A stretch of DNA of 64,000 nucleotides. Origin: Paracoccaceae bacterium (GTDB lineage: Bacteria > Pseudomonadota > Alphaproteobacteria > Rhodobacterales > Rhodobacteraceae). The notes under the pieces were generated by a model, which searched no databases, was not told the origin of the DNA, and saw nothing but the letters and a program-made list of their open reading frames with translations. Position 1 is the first letter of the stretch, and each line of letters begins with the position of its first letter. Where the stretch lies: positions 1 to 64,000 of the forward strand of contig JANSXS010000013.1 in NCBI GenBank assembly GCA_024742835.1. Reading direction: 5' to 3'. This document shows positions 55,955 through 64,000 of this stretch, in pieces. The translations under genes and the position numbers were made by a program.

Positions 55955-56403
55955 GCGGCCCACATCGTGACGGTCAGGCACAAAAGCACGATGGCGGTGA
56001 TGATCAACCTCAGATTCATCCACCAGCCGGGTGCCACCCCTTCACGCCAGAAAAGCCAGTCGATGGCCAGAATGCCGGCAAAGCCGATGATCAGAAAGAC
56101 AGATGCGCGGTCCGATCCGCCGCCCGTGGTGAAAAACACCCAAAGCGCAGGACTGACCGACAGAATATAGCCCGTGGTCGCGTTCGAGCCGGTCATCCTT
56201 GTGGCAAAGCCCCACAGCACGCCAGACATGAAGCTGAGGATCACCGCGCCGTAGAATATGCCGACATAAGGCCCGATGAAGCGCGGACCGACGAGGCTGA
56301 TGGTCAGTTCCGCAAGATCAGGCACCAGAACGGTCAGCGCGCTCCAGATAAAAGGGAGCGTACCGGCAAGCCCAAGCAGAAGCGGGGCGCGGGGGATGCT
56401 CAT
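55951..56403 (-). CDS. DUF3429 family membrane protein
   Basis: 150 residues with four or five membrane helices (LLLGLAGTLPFIWSAL, FYGAVILSFMSGVLWGF, ASVFLIIGFAGILAIDWLFW, LIITAIVLLCLTV). SFMSGVLWGF is the diagnostic core. Function unknown. First gene of a coupled run with the methyltransferase and rnhA. Confidence 0.87.
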   Translation of the reverse strand: MSIPRAPLLLGLAGTLPFIWSALTVLVPDLAELTISLVGPRFIGPYVGIFYGAVILSFMSGVLWGFATRMTGSNATTGYILSVSPALWVFFTTGGGSDRASVFLIIGFAGILAIDWLFWREGVAPGWWMNLRLIITAIVLLCLTVTMWAA

Positions 56404-56467
56404 GCGGCAGAATCCTCTATGCGGCGCGTCATGATTCCGGACCGGCTGTCAGCCGTCGCAAAAGGTG

Positions 56468-57418
56468 TCACGCCGTTTCGCGCAGCACGCGCGGCACCTT
56501 GAATTCCACGTTTTCCTTTGCCGTCTCGACCAGTTCCACGGCCACGTCATAGCGGGCGTGAAAGGCGTCGATCACCTCGTTGATCAACACCTCGGGCGCG
56601 CTGGCCCCGGCGGTGATGCCGATGCTGCCGATCCCGTCAAGCGCGCGCCAGTCGATATCATCGGCCCGCTGGACAAGCTGCGCATAGGCGCAACCGGCGC
56701 GCGCACCGACCTCGACCAGCCGTTTGGAATTCGATGAATTGGGCGCACCCACCACAAGCATCGCGTCGGCCTTGGGGGCCATGGCCTTGACGGCTTCTTG
56801 CCGGTTGGTGGTGGCGTAGCAGATATCTTCCTTGTGGGGGCCGACGATGGCTGGAAAGTGGGCTTTCAAGGCTGTCACGATATCCGCGGTGTCATCGACC
56901 GAAAGGGTGGTCTGCGTCACGAAGGCCAGTCTGGCGGCGTCGCGCACCTTGATCCGGGCCACATCCTCGGGGGTTTCCACAAGCAGCACGTCGCCGTCGG
57001 GCAGTTGCCCCATGGTGCCCACCGTTTCGGGGTGGCCCGCGTGGCCGATCATGATGATCTGAAGCCCATTACTCGCGTGGCGCTCGGCCTCGATATGCAC
57101 CTTGGAGACAAGAGGACAGGTGGCATCGACATAGATCATCTCGCGGCGTGCGGCCTCGGCCGGGACAGCCTTGGGGACGCCATGGGCGGAAAAGATCACC
57201 GGGCGGTCATCGGGACACTCGTCAAGCTCTTCGACAAAGACAGCGCCCTTGGCGCGCAGATCGTCGACCACGTATTTGTTGTGCACGATCTCGTGCCGGA
57301 CGTAGACGGGCGCTCCCCATTTAGACAGCGCCATTTCCACGATCTTGATCGCACGGTCCACGCCCGCGCAAAAGCCGCGTGGCGCGGCAAGATACAAGGT
57401 GAGGGGCGGTTTTGTCAT
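56468..57418 (-). CDS. ispH: 4-hydroxy-3-methylbut-2-enyl diphosphate reductase
   Basis: 316 residues. Three Cys of the Fe-S cluster: [38 protein letters not shown], plus [10 protein letters not shown] and [14 protein letters not shown]. It makes IPP and DMAPP in the last MEP-pathway step. Start at 57418 ([13 protein letters not shown]). A perfect hairpin lies 112 bases upstream. Confidence 0.97.
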   Translation of the reverse strand: MTKPPLTLYLAAPRGFCAGVDRAIKIVEMALSKWGAPVYVRHEIVHNKYVVDDLRAKGAVFVEELDECPDDRPVIFSAHGVPKAVPAEAARREMIYVDATCPLVSKVHIEAERHASNGLQIIMIGHAGHPETVGTMGQLPDGDVLLVETPEDVARIKVRDAARLAFVTQTTLSVDDTADIVTALKAHFPAIVGPHKEDICYATTNRQEAVKAMAPKADAMLVVGAPNSSNSKRLVEVGARAGCAYAQLVQRADDIDWRALDGIGSIGITAGASAPEVLINEVIDAFHARYDVAVELVETAKENVEFKVPRVLRETA

Positions 57419-57529
57419 GGCAGGCTCTCCTTGGGTGCGATCCAGAGGTACGCATTCCGGCTCCCCGCGTCCAGAGGGCGCGCGGCTGAAATCCTGTTCG
57501 GTCAAGGTTATGGTCACACGCACAGCCTA

Positions 57530-57555
57530 AGGATGCCCGGTTTTCCGGGCATCCT
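57530..57555. promoter_or_regulatory. Perfect 11-base hairpin between NYN gene and ispH
   Basis: AGGATGCCCGG-TTTT-CCGGGCATCCT. Located 53 bases past the NYN stop and 112 bases before the ispH start on the minus strand. No T-run, so not a classic terminator; may stabilise a transcript end or attenuate ispH. Confidence 0.55.
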
Positions 57556-57608
57556 GACCGATCCGTTAGGTGCCGTGGCTGTGGTTTACAGGGCCTCCGG
57601 CGTGCGGT

Positions 57609-58181
57609 TCAGTCGCTGTTCACCGCGACGCGGGGACGTTCGGGTGCATCCTCGCGCGGGGGGCGGCCAATTACGTCCTTGAGGTCTTCAAGCTCGATGA
57701 AATTATCGGCCTGACGGCGCAGATCGTCCGAGATCATCGGCGGTTGGCTGCGGATCGTGGACACGACAGAGACGCGCACGCCCTGACGCTGAAGGCTTTC
57801 GACCAGTGGGCGGAAATCGCCATCGCCGGAGAAAAGCACGATATGATCCACGCGCGGGGCCAGTTCCATGGCATCGACGGCAAGCTCGATATCCATGTTG
57901 CCCTTGACCTTGCGACGACCTTGGCTGTCGATATATTCCTTGGCTGGTTTGGTCACCATGGTGAAGCCGTTGTAATTCAGCCAATCCACCAACGGCCGTA
58001 TGGGCGAGTACTCTTCGTTTTCGAGAAGCGCCGTGTAGTAGAACGCACGCAGCAATTTACCTCGACGCATGAACTCGGCCCGCAGGAGTTTGTAGTCGAT
58101 ATCGAACCCAAGCGATTTTGCCGCTGCGTAAAGGTTCGAACCGTCTATGAACAATGCAAGCCGTTCGTCCTTGTAAAACAT
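57609..58181 (-). CDS. NYN domain protein (LabA/DUF88-like)
   Basis: 190 residues. PIN-like NYN fold: LALFIDGSNLYAAAKSLGF (first Asp), VKGNMDIELAVDAME and IVLFSGDGDFRPLVESLQ (acidic metal site). Relatives are predicted RNases. Start at 58181 (MFYKDERL). No operon partner visible. Confidence 0.9.
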   Translation of the reverse strand: MFYKDERLALFIDGSNLYAAAKSLGFDIDYKLLRAEFMRRGKLLRAFYYTALLENEEYSPIRPLVDWLNYNGFTMVTKPAKEYIDSQGRRKVKGNMDIELAVDAMELAPRVDHIVLFSGDGDFRPLVESLQRQGVRVSVVSTIRSQPPMISDDLRRQADNFIELEDLKDVIGRPPREDAPERPRVAVNSD

Positions 58182-58319
58182 AAAATGTCCTTTCAAAACT
58201 TGCCGCGCGCATCCGTGAGTGGTTGATGTGTGAGTGGCGTGGTGGATCGCTAGGCTGAATGAACTTAAAAGTTTGGTAGGGCCTTCGCAAGGCCACAGCC
58301 AGGCGCAAAAGGATAGGAC

Positions 58320-58892
58320 ATGGGACAGGATTATCAATCTTTCCTGATCGCTTTGGGCGGGAACCAGCAGTCTGATTCCGGCCCGCCCGCGCGGACCCTG
58401 CGGGCCGCGATCGCGCGGCTGCAACAACAGGGCGCGGTGGTCGCGGCGGTCAGCCCGTTTTATGCAACCCCGTGCTTTCCCGCGGGGGCGGGGCCTGATT
58501 ACGTCAATGCCGCCGCCCGGATCAGCCTGCCGGGCGGTGCGGCGGCCGCGTTGGCGCTGTTGCATCGGATCGAGGCCGATTTCGGTCGTGCACGGGATCG
58601 CAGATGGGGTCAGCGTACGCTTGATCTTGATCTGCTGGCGATGGGCGACACGGTGTTGCCCGATGCGAAGGTCCAGGCGCAATGGCGGGCCTTGCCGCTG
58701 GAAGACCAGATGCGCGCGGCGCCTGACGACCTGATTTTGCCGCATCCGCGGATACAGGACCGGGCCTTTGTCCTGGTGCCGCTGGCGGATGTCGCACCGG
58801 ACTGGGTACATCCGCTGTTGCAGCTTAGCGTTCGGGATATGCGCGACGCGCTTGACCCTGCGGATGTTGCCGCCGTCCTGCGGTTGGAGTAG
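58320..58892 (+). CDS. folK: 2-amino-4-hydroxy-6-hydroxymethyldihydropteridine pyrophosphokinase
   Basis: 190 residues. FLIALGGNQ at the start, SPFYATPCFPAGAGPDYVNAA (in parts), RRWGQRTLDLDLLAMG (HPPK signature) and LPHPRIQDRAFVLVPL. It transfers pyrophosphate to hydroxymethyl dihydropterin in folate synthesis. Precedes rpoZ as in many relatives. Confidence 0.95.
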   Translation: MGQDYQSFLIALGGNQQSDSGPPARTLRAAIARLQQQGAVVAAVSPFYATPCFPAGAGPDYVNAAARISLPGGAAAALALLHRIEADFGRARDRRWGQRTLDLDLLAMGDTVLPDAKVQAQWRALPLEDQMRAAPDDLILPHPRIQDRAFVLVPLADVAPDWVHPLLQLSVRDMRDALDPADVAAVLRLE

Positions 58893-58978
58893 CGGCGGGG
58901 CTGGAAACCTGCTTGTAATTCCTGTGCAGAGGCGCTAACGGTGCGTTTTTACCGCCCCTGATCCGTGCTGGAGGTCCA

Positions 58979-59332
58979 ATGGCCCGCGTTACCACCGAAG
59001 ATTGCGTTGACAAGGTTCCGAACCGCTTCGAGCTTGTTTTGCTCGCTGCACATCGCGCGCGCGAGGTTTCGGCCGGCTCGCCGATCACCGTGGACCGTGA
59101 CAACGACAAGAACCCTGTCGTCGCCCTGCGCGAAATTGCCGAGGAAACACAGCCCGCTGATGATCTGCGCGAGCGGTTGATCGAATCGAATCAGAACCAG
59201 ATCGAAGTCGACGAGCCCGAAGAGGATTCGATGGCGCTGTTGATGGGCGAAGAAGGCGAAAAGCCCGCCGAGGACGACATGTCCGAGGAAAAGCTGCTTC
59301 GCGCATTGATGGAGGCGCAGGGCCAGGGCTGA
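58979..59332 (+). CDS. rpoZ: RNA polymerase subunit omega
   Basis: 117 residues. [20 protein letters not shown] and [12 protein letters not shown] are diagnostic. The C-terminal acidic extension is usual in Rhodobacterales. The next gene, the ppGpp synthase, is functionally linked: omega is part of a ppGpp site on RNA polymerase. Confidence 0.97.
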   Translation: MARVTTEDCVDKVPNRFELVLLAAHRAREVSAGSPITVDRDNDKNPVVALREIAEETQPADDLRERLIESNQNQIEVDEPEEDSMALLMGEEGEKPAEDDMSEEKLLRALMEAQGQG

Positions 59333-59368
59333 CCCCGGCGCTGACGGGATGACAGGATACAAGGCCCA

Positions 59369-61513
59369 ATGACTGGCGCGGATGACCTTGTTGGCCTGGT
59401 CCAAAGCTATAACCCCAGAACAGACGCAACCATGCTTCGCGCGGCCTATGATTTTGGCCGCGAGATGCATGACGGGCAGATGCGCCATTCCGGTGAGCCC
59501 TATTTCAGCCACCCGGTGGCCGTTGCCGCGATCCTGACCGAACAGCAGCTTGACGATGCCACCATCGTCACCGCGCTTTTGCACGACACGATCGAAGATA
59601 CCCGCGCCTCGTATAGCGGGGTCGCCGAGCGTTTCGGTGTCGAGGTGGCCGATCTGGTGGACGGCGTGACAAAGCTGACCAACCTGCAACTCAGCAGCAC
59701 CGAAACCCAGCAGGCCGAGAATTTCCGCAAGCTGTTCATGGCCATGTCCAAGGATATGCGCGTGATCCTGGTCAAGCTGGCCGACAGGCTGCACAATATG
59801 CGCACCATCAAGGCGATGCGTCCCGACAAGCAGCTCAAGAAAGCGCGCGAGACGATGGATATCTTTGCACCGCTGGCGGGCCGCATGGGTATGCAATGGA
59901 TGCGCGAGGAGCTGGAAGACCTTGCCTTTCAGGTGATCAATCCCGAAGCGCGGATTTCGATCATGCGCCGCTACATCACTCTGCAACGCGAAGCGGGCGA
60001 CGTGATTGAAAGGATCACCGGCGACATGCGGCACGAATTGAACGCTGCGGGCATAGATGCCGAAATCCTTGGCCGTGCCAAGAAGCCCTATTCGATTTGG
60101 CGCAAGATGCAGGAAAAGCAGATGGGCTTTTCGCGGCTGTCGGATATCTACGGGTTCCGTGTCATCACCGACCGGGAAGAGGATTGTTACCGCGTTCTGG
60201 GGGCGATCCACCACCGCTGGCGCGCCGTGCCGGGCCGGTTCAAGGATTACATCAGCCAGCCCAAATCGAACGGGTATCGCTCTATCCATACAACCGTGTC
60301 GGGCCGCGATGGCAAGCGGGTCGAAGTGCAGATCCGGACCCGCCAGATGCATGAGGTGGCCGAAACCGGCGTGGCGGCGCATTGGTCCTATCGCGACGGG
60401 GTGCGCGCGGTAAACCCGTTTGCCGTCGATCCCGCCAAATGGATCGCTTCACTGACCGAACAGTTCGACGAAGAGGATCACGACGCCTTTCTGGAGGCGG
60501 TCAAGCTGGAGATGTACGCCGACAAGGTATTTTGCTTCACGCCCAAGGGCGATGTGGTCAAGCTGCCGCGCGGCGCGACGCCGATTGATTTCGCTTATGC
60601 GATCCACACACGTATCGGCCATGCCTGCGTCGGCGCCAAGATCGACGGGATGCGCGTGCCGCTTTGGACGCGGATCAAGAATGGACAGTCGGTCGAGGTC
60701 ATCACCGCCGATGGACAGACGCCGCAGGCGACATGGCTGGATATCGCCACCACGGGCAAGGCACGCTCCGCCATCCGCCGCGCCCTGCGCGAGCTTGATC
60801 GCGACCGCTACATCCGGCTGGGGCGCGAACTGGCGCGCGCGGCCTTCGAGCATGTGGGCAAGAAACCCACCGACAAGGCGCTGGACCGTGCTGCCAAGAC
60901 CCTGCGGCTTGTGGATCGTGGCGAGATCCTTGCGCGGTTGGGGTCCGCGGAACTGACAGCGGCGCAGGTGCTTAGCGCGGTCTATCCCGATCTTGCCCCC
61001 GATACCGGCCACGAGGTCGGCCGCGAACGTGCGGTCATCGGTCTTGCCCCCGATCAGCGGTTCGAACGCGCGCCCTGTTGTCAGCCGCTGCCGGGCGAGC
61101 GGATTGTCGGGATCACTTTCCGGGGCAAGGGCGTTGTCGTTCATGCCATAGATTGCGGCGTGCTTCAGACCTACGAGGACCAGCCCGACCGCTGGATCGA
61201 CCTGCACTGGCATGGCGGACGGCACGCGGCGGTTTATGCGGTATCGTTGAATGTGACAGTCGGTAACGATGCGGGGGTGCTGGGGCGCATTTGCACATTG
61301 ATCGGGGAACAGAAGGCCAATATCTCGGATCTGACTTTTGTAGATCGCAAGCCGGATTTTTATCGGCTACTGGTCGACATAGAATTGCGCGACGCCGAGC
61401 ATCTTCATGGCCTTATCTCGGTTCTGGAAGCCGAAAGCGATGTGGCCGCAGTCGAGCGTTTCCGCGATCCGTCGAAAGGAACCGTGGGAGCGGCAGAGCC
61501 GAGCCTAGTCTAG
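59369..61513 (+). CDS. Bifunctional (p)ppGpp synthetase/hydrolase (Rsh, RelA/SpoT)
   Basis: 714 residues. HD hydrolase domain: HSGEPYFSHPVAVAAIL, TALLHDTIEDT, LVDGVTKL. Synthetase domain: YGFRVITDREEDCYRVLGAI (in parts), YISQPKSNGYRSIHTTV. TGS domain about 390-455 (VFCFTPKGDVVKLPRGATPI) and C-terminal ACT near 635-710. Both activities look intact, as expected for the single Rsh of alphaproteobacteria. Confidence 0.97.
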   Translation: MTGADDLVGLVQSYNPRTDATMLRAAYDFGREMHDGQMRHSGEPYFSHPVAVAAILTEQQLDDATIVTALLHDTIEDTRASYSGVAERFGVEVADLVDGVTKLTNLQLSSTETQQAENFRKLFMAMSKDMRVILVKLADRLHNMRTIKAMRPDKQLKKARETMDIFAPLAGRMGMQWMREELEDLAFQVINPEARISIMRRYITLQREAGDVIERITGDMRHELNAAGIDAEILGRAKKPYSIWRKMQEKQMGFSRLSDIYGFRVITDREEDCYRVLGAIHHRWRAVPGRFKDYISQPKSNGYRSIHTTVSGRDGKRVEVQIRTRQMHEVAETGVAAHWSYRDGVRAVNPFAVDPAKWIASLTEQFDEEDHDAFLEAVKLEMYADKVFCFTPKGDVVKLPRGATPIDFAYAIHTRIGHACVGAKIDGMRVPLWTRIKNGQSVEVITADGQTPQATWLDIATTGKARSAIRRALRELDRDRYIRLGRELARAAFEHVGKKPTDKALDRAAKTLRLVDRGEILARLGSAELTAAQVLSAVYPDLAPDTGHEVGRERAVIGLAPDQRFERAPCCQPLPGERIVGITFRGKGVVVHAIDCGVLQTYEDQPDRWIDLHWHGGRHAAVYAVSLNVTVGNDAGVLGRICTLIGEQKANISDLTFVDRKPDFYRLLVDIELRDAEHLHGLISVLEAESDVAAVERFRDPSKGTVGAAEPSLV

Positions 61514-61525
61514 GAGCCGCGTGTC

Positions 61526-62233
61526 GTGGTGTTCAAACGCCGAGATAGACTGCCATGGTGGAAAGCGACGCTGCGCGCTTTCTGGCCGAACCGGGGGTGG
61601 GGACGGGCGCTGCAATATGTCAAGCACCGCCTGCGGCGCTTGCCGGATCCGCCCCATCGCATCGCAAGGGGTGTGTTCGCCGGTGTGTTCGTGACGTTCT
61701 CACCACTGTTCGGGCTGCATTTCCTGTTTGCGGCCTCGCTGGCCTGGATCATGCGCGGCAACGTGCTGGCGGCGCTTTTGTCGACCTTCGTAGGCAACCC
61801 GTTGACCTTCGTGCCGATCGCTGCGCTGTCGATACAGACGGGCCACACGATCCTGGGCGCGGGCGGTCTTGATGATCACCAGATGCATCACAGCCTTGGC
61901 ATTACCTTTGTCGAAGCCGGGCGCGACCTGAAAAACAACGTCCTGGCCATTTTCACGGACGCGTCGGCCGATTGGTCGCATCTGGAGATATTTTTCGACG
62001 AGATCTTTTTGCCCTATCTGGTAGGTGGGCTGGTGCCGGGGGCTGTGTTCGGATTGATCGGCTATTATCTCAGCCTGCCGATTTTTCAGGCTTATCAAAA
62101 TCGCCGCAAGGGCGTGCTTGCGGCCAAGCTGGCGGCGCTCAAGGAAAAAGCGGCGGCCAAACAGGACGGCAAAACCAAGCTGCTGTCGCGTGGCAAGGAC
62201 GAGCCGCGCGATGGCAAGGCCGAACAACATTAG
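61526..62233 (+). CDS. DUF2062 family membrane protein
   Basis: 235 residues from GTG 61526. DUF2062 core: IARGVFAGVFVTFSPLFGLH, NPLTFVPIAAL, with about four membrane helices and a Lys/Ala-rich cytoplasmic tail. Function unknown. Lies between relA/spoT and pdxJ, the usual order here. Confidence 0.88.
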   Translation: MVFKRRDRLPWWKATLRAFWPNRGWGRALQYVKHRLRRLPDPPHRIARGVFAGVFVTFSPLFGLHFLFAASLAWIMRGNVLAALLSTFVGNPLTFVPIAALSIQTGHTILGAGGLDDHQMHHSLGITFVEAGRDLKNNVLAIFTDASADWSHLEIFFDEIFLPYLVGGLVPGAVFGLIGYYLSLPIFQAYQNRRKGVLAAKLAALKEKAAAKQDGKTKLLSRGKDEPRDGKAEQH

Positions 62234-62257
62234 GGTTTTCAGAAGGATAAGGTAGAT

Positions 62258-63010
62258 ATGGAGAACGCTGACAAGCTGCGTTTGGGCGTGAACATCGACC
62301 ATGTCGCCACTTTGCGCAATGCGCGCGGGGGGATCTATCCCGATCCGGTGCGCGCCGCGCAACTGGCCGAGACGGCGGGTGTGGACGGGATTACAGCGCA
62401 TCTGCGCGAGGACAGGCGGCATATCATCGACGGCGATATCGACGCGCTGATGGCGACGCTTAGGGTGCCGCTCAATTTTGAGATGGCGGCGACGGCGGAA
62501 ATGCAGGGCATCGCCCTGCGCCACAAGCCGCACGCCGTGTGCCTTGTGCCCGAAAAACGCGAGGAGCGCACCACCGAGGGCGGGCTGGAAGTTCATCGCG
62601 AACAAAACCGGCTGACGGATTATATCGGCCCGCTGCGCGAGGCGGGCTGCCGCGTCAGCCTGTTCATCGCCGCCGACCCCGCACAGATCGAGGCGGCGCA
62701 CCGCGTCGGCGCGGAGGTGATAGAACTGCACACGGGCGGCTATTGCGATGCCCATGCCGAAGGCCAGTTCGACGCGCGGGATGCAGAGCTTGCAAGCCTG
62801 CGCGAGATGGCGACATTCGCACATGGTCTGGGGCTTGAGGTCCATGCGGGCCATGGGCTGAGCTATGACACCGTGGCACCTATCGCCGCCCTGCCAGAGG
62901 TGAAAGAGCTGAATATCGGGCATTTCCTGATCGGTGAGGCGGTGTTTCGCGGGCTTGGCCCCGCCATCGAAGAGATGCGCCGCCAGATGGACGCGGCGCG
63001 CGCCGGGTGA
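62258..63010 (+). CDS. pdxJ: Pyridoxine 5'-phosphate synthase
   Basis: 250 residues. [43 protein letters not shown] (in parts), and GHGLSYD. It condenses 1-deoxyxylulose 5-phosphate with 3-amino-1-hydroxyacetone phosphate to give PNP. The stop overlaps the next start (TGATG). Confidence 0.97.
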   Translation: MENADKLRLGVNIDHVATLRNARGGIYPDPVRAAQLAETAGVDGITAHLREDRRHIIDGDIDALMATLRVPLNFEMAATAEMQGIALRHKPHAVCLVPEKREERTTEGGLEVHREQNRLTDYIGPLREAGCRVSLFIAADPAQIEAAHRVGAEVIELHTGGYCDAHAEGQFDARDAELASLREMATFAHGLGLEVHAGHGLSYDTVAPIAALPEVKELNIGHFLIGEAVFRGLGPAIEEMRRQMDAARAG

Positions 63011-63447
63011 TGGTCTGGCTGCGCTACAGCCTTGTTTTTCTGTCCGTCGCCGTTGGCGTGTCGCAGATCGTGATCTGGCTTGACCGCGATCCGGGCGCTG
63101 CTTTTGGTTCCGCCGCGCAGATCATGGTGCCGGCCATGATCGCCGCGCTGGTCGAGGGCGGGCAGGTGGCGAAACGGCGCAAAGCGCCGCTTGCCTCGTC
63201 GCGCGCCTGGGCCTTTGCCGGTGTCGCGGCCGGGATTGCAACCGTGCTCAACCTGCTGCTGGCCTTTGCCGGGCCACGCGTGGCGCCGGAATTCGCCAAG
63301 CTGGCCATTGCCCCGGTCAGTTCCGGCCAGTTCTGGGTGCTGCTCGCGGTTTATGCGGGCGGTTATGTCATCGCCAACCGGTTCTTTTACGGGCTTGGGG
63401 CAAACAACCAGCTTCGGTTGATGCGACAGCGGGGCGAGGCGCAATGA
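63010..63447 (+). CDS. ABZJ_00895-like small membrane protein
   Basis: 145 residues from ATG 63010 (GTG 63007 possible). Four membrane helices: YSLVFLSVAVGVSQIVIWL, QIMVPAMIAALVEGGQVAK, WAFAGVAAGIATVLNLLLAF, QFWVLLAVYAGGYVIANRFF. EGGQVAKRR and NRFFYGLGA are the family signature. Function unknown. Confidence 0.78.
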   Translation: MVWLRYSLVFLSVAVGVSQIVIWLDRDPGAAFGSAAQIMVPAMIAALVEGGQVAKRRKAPLASSRAWAFAGVAAGIATVLNLLLAFAGPRVAPEFAKLAIAPVSSGQFWVLLAVYAGGYVIANRFFYGLGANNQLRLMRQRGEAQ

Positions 63448-64000
63448 TGCGCTGGCGGCGTTGGGGTGTGGCGCTGGCCTTTTTGGTCGTGCTCTGGGCC
63501 GTCTGGGTGCTGGAAAGCGCGCGCTGGGGCGTTGACATGGCCGAGATGCGCGTGGGCGAGACGCCGGTGACATATATGACTGACGGGCGCGATGGCCCGG
63601 TGGTGGTGCTGGCGCATGGCTTTGCCGGGTCGCGGCAGATGATGCAGGGCTACGGGCTGCTACTGGCGCAGGCGGGATATCGGGTTTACGCCTTTGATTT
63701 TCTGGGCCACGGGCAACACCCTGCGCCGATGTCGGGCGATGTGACGGCGGTGGACGGTACCACGCGCCTTCTGGTGGACCAGACCTTGCAGGTGATCGAG
63801 GCGGTTCGCGCAGAGGGGGGCGTGGCGCTTGTTGGGCATTCCATGGCTACCGACGTGCTGGTGCGCGCCGCCGCACAGACGGACGGCATCGGGCCGCTGG
63901 TGTTGCTGGCCACGTTTTCGGGCGCGGTCACACCGGATTTTCCGGACGACATGCTGATGATCACCGGCGCGTGGGAGCCGCGCTTGCAGGGTTTTGCCGC
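63444..64000 (+). CDS. Alpha/beta hydrolase, 3' end outside window
   Basis: At least 185 residues, open to the window end. An N-terminal membrane anchor (WGVALAFLVVLWAVWVL) is followed by VVVLAHGFAGSRQMMQGYG, VYAFDFLGHGQHPAP and VALVGHSMATDVLVRAAA with the nucleophile Ser. Catalytic acid and His are not yet reached. It overlaps the ABZJ gene by four bases (ATGA). Substrate unknown. Confidence 0.85.
   Translation, partial: MMRWRRWGVALAFLVVLWAVWVLESARWGVDMAEMRVGETPVTYMTDGRDGPVVVLAHGFAGSRQMMQGYGLLLAQAGYRVYAFDFLGHGQHPAPMSGDVTAVDGTTRLLVDQTLQVIEAVRAEGGVALVGHSMATDVLVRAAAQTDGIGPLVLLATFSGAVTPDFPDDMLMITGAWEPRLQGFA

Overview
This is a GC-rich chromosomal window from an alphaproteobacterium, almost certainly the order Rhodobacterales (Roseobacter lineage). 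The evidence is the set of lineage-typical families (UPF0262, DUF1150 next to Hsp20, DUF2125, DUF3429, ABZJ_00895-like, Hint-domain protein, H-type lectin), the atpHAGDC operon lacking the F0 genes, and the gene order rpoZ - relA/spoT - DUF2062 - pdxJ. Coding density is very high, many neighbours overlap by 1-4 bases (ATGA or TGATG junctions), and no rRNA, tRNA or CRISPR array was seen.

Layout. 1-140: the right end of an IS3-family insertion sequence abutting an unknown ORF. 0.9-4.9 kb: hisD, then a RAYT transposase flanked by REP palindromes, UPF0262, a low-molecular-weight phosphatase, an NTF2-like protein and a GNAT. 5.1-7.2 kb: LpxR-like outer-membrane lipid A deacylase and a Hint-domain protein. 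7.3-10.8 kb: rpsD with promoter, leader and terminator, then hisC-tyrA-extensin-like lipoprotein. 10.8-19.9 kb: DUF2125, ChaC, an ExbB/MotA-like plus coiled-coil/OmpA pair, M23 peptidase, clpA, gloB. 19.9-27 kb: methyltransferase, VanZ-like protein, ATP synthase F1 operon, H-type lectin. 27-41 kb: prs, an aldolase/YcgN/ribF operon, GST, MaoC, HAD, hsp20-DUF1150 with a probable sigma-32 promoter, purEK, transporters, Nudix, lipase-like hydrolase plus phnM-like amidohydrolase, copper chaperone, rpmB. 41.8-51 kb: cupin, secreted protein, glutathionyl-hydroquinone reductase, and a corrin-ring operon (cbiX with a poly-His tail, cobH, cobL, cobI, a cbiG-cobJ fusion, cobM). 51-64 kb: MalY/PatB aminotransferase, def, a degenerate def paralogue, fmt, two small membrane proteins, rnhA, methyltransferase, DUF3429, ispH, NYN protein, folK, rpoZ, relA/spoT, DUF2062, pdxJ, membrane protein, and an alpha/beta hydrolase cut by the window edge.

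Functional groups. Histidine and aromatic biosynthesis (hisD, hisC, tyrA), F1-ATPase, cobalamin corrin-ring methylation, translation initiation and N-terminal processing (def, fmt), purine synthesis (prs, purE, purK), isoprenoid, folate and B6 steps (ispH, folK, pdxJ), and stringent response (rpoZ, relA/spoT).

Most unusual signals. Four REP palindromes are dispersed around a RAYT whose expected catalytic Tyr appears to be Val. Two copies of a roughly 111-bp element with AAGCGTT/AACGCTT ends, and a short relative, lie at gene ends. A deformylase paralogue has lost the metal-ligand Cys and the catalytic Glu. A MotAB/ZorAB-like motor pair has an extended periplasmic coiled coil. An AT-rich double inverted repeat lies inside the cob operon. 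No convincing complete new defence or mobile system was found.
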